This document shows, one piece after another, positions 17,776 through 26,763 of a stretch of 28,297 nt of DNA. How positions within the stretch are numbered: the stretch's first letter is position 1; the number at the start of each line of letters is the position of its first letter. Source of the stretch: Acanthamoeba sp. SK_2022b. Taxonomy: Eukaryota > Discosea > Longamoebia > Acanthamoebidae. The notes beneath the pieces are model-generated. The model saw only the letters and a program-made list of their open reading frames with translations. It was not told the DNA's origin and searched no databases. A program made the position numbers and the translations under genes. The stretch covers positions 1 to 28,297 of the forward strand of contig JANDJZ010000680.1 in assembly GCA_027943245.1 (NCBI GenBank). Reading direction: 5' to 3'.

Positions 17776-18580
17776 AGGGGTCCTACTACAAGACCGGCGC
17801 CCGCTCCCCCCCCCCGACACACTCGAAGTAAGGCTAGAAAGAGCTTCCTGCCTTCACCGCCATAACCATAAGATAAGGCTCCAGCCCTTTTTGTACAAAG
17901 AGAATAAACCCAGCTTGACTTCGCCTGGCTTGCAAGGTCGACAGAATTTGTGGATCAATTAATTAATTGCAGGTGGTGCCTTTGTGGCCAACTACGTTGC
18001 CTGAACTGATTGAAAGCTTGTCGATCTCCGCACCCTTTGTTGTTGGATCGATTCCTATCGTTGGACCCCCCTTACGATTAAGTCACGTCCGTGCTTGGTG
18101 GGTCCATCTCTCCTCCTTTTCTCGCTTCGCCGCTAGAGCAACGCTTGCAGCAAACAGGTAACCCCCCCCCCGCATTCTCCATCACTTTCTTTCTTCGTCG
18201 CCTTCTCTTCGCCCCCCCAAACGTTCTTTCGAGAATCTCTTCCTTCTCCTGGCCACTGCAAATCATCGCATTGAAATGGCGCCGTTGCCTTCAATTCGTA
18301 GCAGGCCGTCTTTTGCGCCAACGGCCCACAGGTGCTTCAGATTAATCTGTCCTCTGCTCTGATCAATTTATTTCACATTTTGTGACTTCTCCATTTGCCC
18401 TTCCCCAGTCCACTCGCCAATCTGTTGTTTAACCTGATTCTTGCTCTCTTCTGTAAACCGCCCTTCCTCATCCTCTCGTATGTTCGTCTTGTCCACTCAC
18501 TACAACTTCAATTCCAACTCCAACGCCTGCTGCCGCCCAGTTGGCCTTAGTAGGGCGCAGCGACAGGACCAGCAGCCGTC
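17776..18580 (+). other. Intergenic region with candidate 5'UTR intron 18158-18408
   Basis: Holds the 3' end of the GATA gene and the promoter and leader of the RasGEF gene. From about 18100 to 18540 the plus strand is strikingly pyrimidine-rich. AAACAG|GTAACC at 18157/18158 and CTTCCCCAG ending at 18408 could delimit an untranslated intron. No coding gene seen. Confidence 0.4.
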
Positions 18581-19065
18581 ATGGGGCAGCAGATATCCAA
18601 GGGCATCGAGCTGGCCAAGTCCAAGGGCGGCTCCCACTTTGCCATCACCGAGATCTCCACCAAGAAGGGTGCGCGCCTTGATGAAGAGGAAGCTCGTCGT
18701 CTCCTTGTGTCTCACGCCAGGGGGGTTGGCGGGTTGCTGCAGGCGGAGCGGCCCAGCAGACGGAGGAGGAGCTCAACAAGATTCTGATGCACATACTGAA
18801 GGAGCTGCCCAACCTCAACCGCATCACCGTCACGTCGTGCAACCTCACGCTCCTGCCGGACGAGGAGCTGGGCAAGGTCATCAACCTCGTCACCCTCTCG
18901 CTCGAGGAGAACATGCTGACGCAGCTCAACGAGGGCTTCCGCAACCTGTTCAATCTCAAGGAGCTCTACCTCTCCAAGAACCACTTCACAAGCCTCCCCA
19001 AGGAGCTGGGCTACCTCGCCTCGCTCGAACTCCTCTCCCTCAACCACAACTACCTCGGAGTGCGC

Positions 19066-19143
<78 letters not shown>

Positions 19144-20233
19144 TCGTTGGGTGAGTCTAAAGGCCTGGCGTTTCTACAGGGCACGGCGCCGCCACGCTCG
19201 GCCACGATGACGTCCGGCATGACGATCAGCCCCTCCTCCCCAGCCAAGGACAAGGGTTCCAACAAGCTGGACACATGGCGCAAGAGCTGGCGCAACCGCA
19301 AGGGCAAAAAGTCAAAGGGTATATCTGCGACCCGTCTCACGTTCGCTTCGTCTCCCGTACGCGAATGCGCGCGCGTCTCACAAACGTTGGGCTCTCTCTC
19401 TCTCTCTCTCTCACAAGTTGGTGATGTGACGGCGACGGACGAGTTCTTTCGGACGGGCAGCGAGCCCGTCGTCTCCCTCTCCACCTCCGTCGAAGACAAG
19501 GGCAAGGACAAGGGCAAGAAGTGGACCCTCCGACGACGATCCAAGGACGAAAAGAAACTCAAGGGTACACATCGCACATCGCCGTATTCGCGCTCGACGT
19601 TCTTTTTTCGTTTTCGTTTTCGTTCTTTTTAATTTTAATTATTGTAAATTTATTCATATATGTGTCAACGCGCGCTGAACTGCGTTTGGCGGGCGTGCAG
19701 CGTCGCCCGGCGTGAGCGCAATCATCAGCCCGCGATACAGCGACGAGGTCAAGGACCTGGGGACGAGCAGGTCCTACGAGGGCATGGCGAGCCCGCCCCA
19801 GGTGCGGACGCGCAGCATGCCGGACGGCCCCAAGGGCGCCGACCTCATGTCATCGCCGTCGCTGCCGCCCTACACGCCCTCGGCGCCGGCCAAGATGACG
19901 CTGCGCGAGCGACTGGCGGCCGGCAAGGCCAGCTCGCTGTCGACGGCGCCCATCGACCCCTCGCGCCTGTCCAACTCCTCCAGCGCGTCCGAAACGTCGG
20001 CGTCCTCCGACCCGGCGACGTCGCTGAGCTCGCGCGTGCAGCGCTCCCTCACCGTCTCCGATCCCACCTTCCCCGCCGGCGGCTCGTCGCCGCGCGAGGC
20101 CTCCTTCGACACGTTCTCCGATAACGACAGCTTCACGGCGTCCATGGACGACATCTCGGTCGACGGCGACGGCAGTGCGCTTCCTCGCTGACGTGTCGCA
20201 GTCGTCTCTTACCCGTTCCACGCTCATGACGTC

Positions 20234-20278
<45 letters not shown>

Positions 20279-22206
20279 ACGGCGATAGTGGAGTCGGCGC
20301 GGGCGTCGGGCCTCTTCCCGTCGATGGAGGAGGACAACAGCTACGTGGGACCGATCGAGCTGCCGTCGCTCACGTACCTCAACTTCTCCGACAACTCGCT
20401 CGAGCAGATTCCGCGCGAGCTCAACCTCGCCAGCTGCACGCGACTCAAGAAGGTTCGGCCATTGCGGCGCCACGCGCATCGTAGGCCCCTTTGCGATGGG
20501 AGCTCCCGAGCTGATCGGTGGCTTTCGCTCTTTCGCTCCTTAGGTGTTGCTCGGGTCCAACCGTCTGACGTCGCTGCCGCCGACCTTCTTCGGTCTCACC
20601 TCGCTCACCAGCCTCGGTCTGGAAGAGAACAACATCACCGAACTGCCCGAAGAGCTCGGTGCCCACTCGCCCCCCTTGCCGTTTTTCGTTTTTTGTTGGT
20701 TTCGTTTTCGTTTTCGTTTTCGTTTTCCAGTATTTAATTGTTTCGTTCTTTGTTTTTAGCTTGTCCACGATCGCGGGACTCTTATTCATCTTCGCGTGCG
20801 TGCGTGCGGTTTCGTTTCAGGCAACCTCGTGGAGGTTTCGGAGCTGCTGGTGCGAAGGAACCGCATCTCCAAGCTGCCCGACTCATGGCACTTCCTGGAG
20901 AACCTCAAGAACCTGGACCTCTCCTCGAACCGGCTGACCGAGCTCCCTCCCTCCATTGGCGGGCTCAAGAACCTCCACACACTCTTCATCCAACACAACA
21001 AAATCACTTCCCTGCCCGGTATCCCCTCCCTCTCTTCTCCCATGATCGCTCATCGACCCTCCCTCCTGTGCTAACGTGTCATGCGCGCTGTGATCTGCTC
21101 TGCTCTGCTGTGCAGATGAGTTTGGCAAGCTGAACAATCTCAACAAGCTGCTCATGAACGACAACAAGCTGGAATACTTGCCCCGTACCCGCTCGCTTCC
21201 TCGCTCGCTCCTTTCCAAGATGCGAGCTGGCGTGTCCCGCTGACCCTCCCTCCCTCCTGCCCTCCTCTCCCCCATTGGTTCAGTGACCTTTGGCGGGCTG
21301 TCGTCCCTCACGGAGCTGAGCTTGGCCGAGAACCGGCTGCTGGAGCTGCCGCCCTCCTTCGGCGCGCTCAAGTCCCTACGAAAGCTGTCGGCCGAGAGCA
21401 ATTGGTACGCCACGTCATTTATTTGGTTTTAATTTAAGTTTAATTTATTTATATTTAATGCGATCGCCATTCGCTTGCTCACCCACTCCCACGCACGCGT
21501 GCGTAGCCTTCGCGCGCTGCCGGCCGAGTTTCGGCATCTCAGCAAGCTGCAGATGGCGTCGTTCAAGAACAACCAGTTCCGCGAGATCCCCACCTCCTTC
21601 CTCTTCCTCAAGTGCGCCTCCTCCTCCTCCTCCTCATTCAATTGGCAGACACTCACCTTGCGTCGTCGCGTGGTGTGTGCGTGCGCCAATAAATAAATAA
21701 ATAAATAAATAAATATAAATAAAATACAGGCTGCTGAGAATCGACATGGGCGACAATCCGATCCAAGACGAGATCGCCAACGAGTGCGTCAGGAAGAACG
21801 GGTGTCTCGCCCTCATCCGCACTGCGCAGAAGATCCTGACCGACGAGAAGGCTCCCCCCGAGGCTCCCCCGGCCCACGAGTGGAAGCTGGCCTTTGAGCT
21901 CCTCCTGGTGCCCCTTCCCTCTCACACACCGTGTGTCGTATCTTGTATTTAATAATTTCGTGTTTATTTTTATTTTTTTTCTGATTTAATTATTAATACT
22001 CAAGTTTTTCTGATGTGTTGGTTGGTGGCTGCAGGACCAAATGGACATTCCCATCGAGAAGAAGCGAAGCATGCAGGCCCTGCCCGACGACAAACGTTGG
22101 GTTCTGCTCCTCCAATCGCGAGGCACCGGTCTCCTGGTAGGCGCGCGCCACCCCAAACATTCCATCACCCCAGTGAACCGCGCCCGATCGCACATGCGAC
22201 TGAACC

Positions 22207-22265
<59 letters not shown>

Positions 22266-23367
22266 CGGGTGCGCGCACGTGTCTGTGCTTGCGGTTCGTT
22301 ATCCAAAAGGATCTCAACAAGCGTGATTCGATGAACAAGGCCTACCGACAGGAAGAGGACCCCAACCACCTTGCCGAAGTGCTCAAGGGCCAACCCACCG
22401 TCGACGTTCGTGCCTCGCCCCTCGCGATCGCCGAGTCGTTGCTCATGTTTTTTTAACATATTTATTTAATTTAATATTTTATTTTTTTCCTATCAAATTG
22501 TCACAATAGGAGATGACGACGCTGCGCGTGTCACTCACGTCCAAGCCGGTGGGCTGGATCGCTCAGTGGATCGAGGCCGGCGGGTTGGTCAACTTCGCCA
22601 AGCTCCTCTCGTCCACATTCTCCCTGTATGCCCCCCCCCCCAAATCAACCTCTTTGGTCACTGCTGACACGACACGACGCGACACACGATTGGGAATGCG
22701 CGTGCGCGCGCGCAGAACGGGGACTGTGGCGGAGCAGTTGCGCGAGAATCTGCTCAACTGTTACAAGGCCCTGTGGCGGGTGCGGCTCAAGGACCTGAGG
22801 GAGCGGCTGCGCCAGCAGGACGTGATCGAGGCCATCGCGCTGCACATGTTCTGCGCCAACCTGCGGGTCAAGAAGACCGCCATCGAGATCCTCTACAGCC
22901 TGTGCCAGTCGCGCAATGACCATCGGTTCGAGCCACCTCTCACACGCCCACCACGCCCACCACGCCCACCACGCCCACCACGCCCACCACGTGGAACGAC
23001 TTATCGTTGGTCGCGGGTGCAGGTCGGTTCTGTCGGCCTTCACGTCGATGCAGAAGGCGTTGGGCGACAAGCGAAGATTCGTGACACTCTTCCAGAGTCT
23101 CACCGAGGAGTCGTCCACGTTCCAAGTCGTCGTGCTCCCACTACGGTACCCCGCCACCGCACGCGCATGCGACTCCCGCTGAGCGAGCGAGTTTTGCTGA
23201 TATCTCACTCTCGACTCGGCAAACGCGCACAGAATTCGTGCGCTGACGCTCATCAACGCGCTCATCAACGGCACCGAGGATCTGGAGGAGCGGTTCGCCC
23301 TCCGCAACGAGTTCCTCGCCATGAACATGTCCTCCGCGCTCAAGGTTCACCAGCGCTCCCCTCCCCC

Positions 23368-23399
<32 letters not shown>

Positions 23400-26300
23400 T
23401 TTGTCGACAACATGCGGTGAGGGCTGGAGCAGTCTTGGTTGCTGACCCAACTCGCTTATCTCGTTTGTGTGCTTGCGCGCGTCCAATCAATAGAACCTGC
23501 GGGAAGCGGGCCTGGAGGAGCTCACCGTGCAGGTGGACCTCTTTGAGGAGGCCATGTCCGATGACTACGAGTCCATGCTTGACCGCTTCGGCGCCGAGAC
23601 GCTTCTCAAGGTCTCTCCACTCCCCTCCACCCCAGGCCACCTCCCCTCTAACGTCTCTCTTGCGTGTGTGCGTGTGTCACAGAAACTGGACAAGTTCAAG
23701 CTCGAGCTGGGTTTGGGCCAGAACTACCTGATGGTGATGACGTCCTCCCTCTCGCAGACCAGCCTCGACTTCCTCCCATTCGATCCGGCCAAGACCACCG
23801 GTACTGCCCCCCCCCCCCGGGTCTCTCCTGGTGTCGACATTTCAAATAACGAACGGGCGTCTCTCTTTCTCTTCGCTTTTCGTTTTTTCGTCGCGGCGAG
23901 TAGTGGCGGACATCATCCGCAAGATCACGCAGAACCATCCGGTCAAGAACGCTGCCGACTGGGGCCTTCACCTCCACTCCACCGGCGCATGCCTCGATGA
24001 GGCTAAGTCGCTCTCCTTCTACAAGCTCAGGGTGCCGTCATCCTCCCATCATCATCACTATCACTGCCACCACCACCACCACCGATCGTCTTTGCACAAC
24101 GCGTTGTCAACTTTGTTTCGCTCATTTCGTTTGTCGTGCCGCTCGCAGGGTCCGGTGATCTGCCAATTCAAGATGAAGATGTGGGAGATCCCAGTCCGGT
24201 TCAGACTCAACAGGAACAAGGTAAACCTACATTTAAAATCAATTTACAGTTTATATAATTTTAGTTATGATAATTGAAAATAAAATTTATAATTATAAAA
24301 ATTTTAACATAATTGTGCTCGTGTGCGCGAACGCGGTGGTGTGAAATGGGACACAGGTCAAGCAATACACGCTTCAGTTCGACCCGAACGATACGTGCTC
24401 GGACGCCATCATCAACCTCATCCAGAGTCTGCCCAAGATCAAGGCCGGCACCTTCGGCAAGCAGAAGGACAACCGACAGATCAAGTTCGCCACCGCCTCG
24501 CCCAAGGTTCGCGCCATCACCTCTCTCTCTCTCTCTCTCACGCGCGCGTGTGTTGGGCATGCACGCACGGACTCCTCGCGCGAGCCCGCGGGCCTCGATC
24601 TCTCTCTGACACCACACGCGCGCGCGCATAGCAGAAGGACCAGGCGTCGACCAGCGACCTGGAGAACGTGACGGCCGAGTCGTACGAGGACTACGGGCTG
24701 TACCTGCCCTCGACCTCGTCGGTCGTGACGACGCTGCAGTCGTCCAAGTCCACCATCATCTCGCCCTTTGCGCCCAAGCAGGCCTCCTCCACCACCGTCG
24801 GGCCCGCCGGTACTCCCATTGCATTTTCATTTCATTTTATTTTTATATATAAATAGTAATTTTATTAATTTTATTTATGACAAGGCGCGTGGCTGGAGGC
24901 GACCAAGTCGCTGGCGTTCTACGAGCTCAACCGCCGGAAGGAGGTCGTGGAGCTGCGCCTCAAGCCCAAACTGGTGCGAGCCGCAGCCCCCTGCCCACAC
25001 ACTCGTCCCCGTGTGCCGGTGCTCACCGCTCACCGAACCAAAACCGCCTGGCCACCACCACCAGGTCAAGATCAAGTTCCTGGACAACACGTTCCAGCAG
25101 ATCGCGTTCGACCAGTACATGCTCGTGCAGGAGATGGTGGAGGAGATCGGCGCCAAGCTCGGGCTGGAGCAGGCCAAGGCCCTCGACTACGGCCTCCTCC
25201 TCGAGTTCCCCAACGACGACGACGAGCAGCAGCAGCAACAGGAGAACGGCATCGAGTCGTACCTCAAGTCGTCCATGTCGTCGCCGGTCCACTTGCCCTC
25301 GTCCACGTCCGCGCCGGTCCACTCGCCCGCTGCGGGCGCCGCCGGCCTGTCCTCCTCCTCCTCCTCCTCGTCGTCGACGTCGGGCTCGTCGCTGCCGCTC
25401 ACGTCGTCGGTGTCGCACAACGTGTCGTCCACCAACGCGACCACGACCACGACCACGTCCAGCACGTCGACCGGCGTCGAGTCACCGGCGGGCTCCACCA
25501 TCAGCGGCCGCGCCAAGCCCCCGCGCCCCCCGCGACCAGCCGACATCAAGCCCTCTCCTCGTCCGGTATCTCACTCCTCTTCCTATTTATTTATATTTAT
25601 ATTTTTAATTTATTTATTATATTTGTTATGGCACTGGCAGCAGGGCGGTCTCGTGATGCCGTCGGTCTTCTCGTCTTCGGTGCCCAAGCCGCCTCCGGCG
25701 CCGCGGCCGCCGAACGACATGGGCCCGATCGTGGACGGCGTGTGGATGAACCCCGACGCCGAGCTCCACCACTACGACATCAAACATCTCGTACGCATGC
25801 GCCAACGTGTCCTCCGTGTGTCGCGTGTGTGTCATGTGTGTGTGCGTGCGTGCGTGCGTGTCGTGTCGTGTCGTGTGCGTGTGCTCACACTCTACAATGG
25901 CGGATCGACAGGGCGTGCGGTTCCTGCTGCGGCCACAGAAGGTCACCGTAGCCACGCCCGAGGGAGAGAAGCACGTCGAGGTGAGCTCCCCCTCTCTCCC
26001 GATCGCCAGCACGCCTCAGCGTGGCCACGGCGTGCGCCCTGCCCCCGCGTAACTGACTCCCTCACGCGTTGCTCAGGTGGACCCCACGCTGCCCGTGGAG
26101 CAGATCACGCGCACCATCTGCGAGGCGCTGGGCATCAAGCCCGACCAGCTCGGCGGGGACGCCCAACGCGGCTTCTCTCTCACCGTCCAGTCCGAAGACG
26201 AAGAGAGTGCGCCTCCCTCCCTCTCCCCCACCCTCGGTCCCTCATGTGGTCGCGTGCGCCTGCATGTGCTGACGTGGCACACGATGAATTGTTGTCGACG

Positions 26301-26702
26301 CCAGCCGCGCTGAACCCGAAGAGGGCGCTGCGCACGCAGAGCAAGAATTGGCGCAAGTCGGTGTTCGTCATCAAGACCGTCACCAAGGGCGACGGCATCG
26401 TGCGGGAGGACTCGAAGGACGACGACGACGACGAGCGGGACAAGGACGAGGAGCCATGCTCCGTCGTCTACTCCGAGAGCAGTCCCGGCGAGATCGAGGT
26501 AACCGCCCCCCCCCAAACCACGAACCGTGGCCCCTCCCCTTTCCCGCCGTGTGCTCACGCACGCGTCCACCCCAACAACCACCTTAAAGGCGGCGTCGTT
26601 CCCGCGTCTCGTCGAGCACCTCACGTCGCCTTCGTCCTACGGTACGCCGACGTGCCCCCCGCCGACATTTCAATGGTCTCATACACGTTGCGTCGCCGAG
26701 CT

Positions 26703-26763
<61 letters not shown>

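Larger units (their letters stand above)
22035..23800 (+). other. RasGEF gene: formin-type GBD/FH3 region
   Basis: Exons 22035-22136, 22310-22405, 22510-22625, 22716-22925, 23023-23145, 23233-23344, 23494-23610, 23683-23800. The start FELLLDQMDIPIEKKRSMQA, then LPDDKRWVLLLQS, follows the Drf_GBD pattern. GWIAQWIEAGGLVNFAKLL, the ENLLNCYKALWR helix, and FRNEF-like LRNEFLAMNMSSAL with LTLINALINGTEDLEERFAL match the FH3 armadillo repeats of Diaphanous-type formins, where this region binds Rho/Rac GTP and the autoinhibitory tail. No FH1 or FH2 follows, so actin nucleation is not expected. Confidence 0.85.

Noticed and set aside
22944..22988. CRISPR-like or regulatory array
   Set aside because: The units are 9 bp, contiguous and without spacers, inside an intron; a plain minisatellite.
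3974..26762. Long open frames reading Cys-Val or His-Thr repeats over the GT/CA runs
   Set aside because: They are dinucleotide microsatellites in introns; open frames exist only because GT/CA runs have no stop codons.
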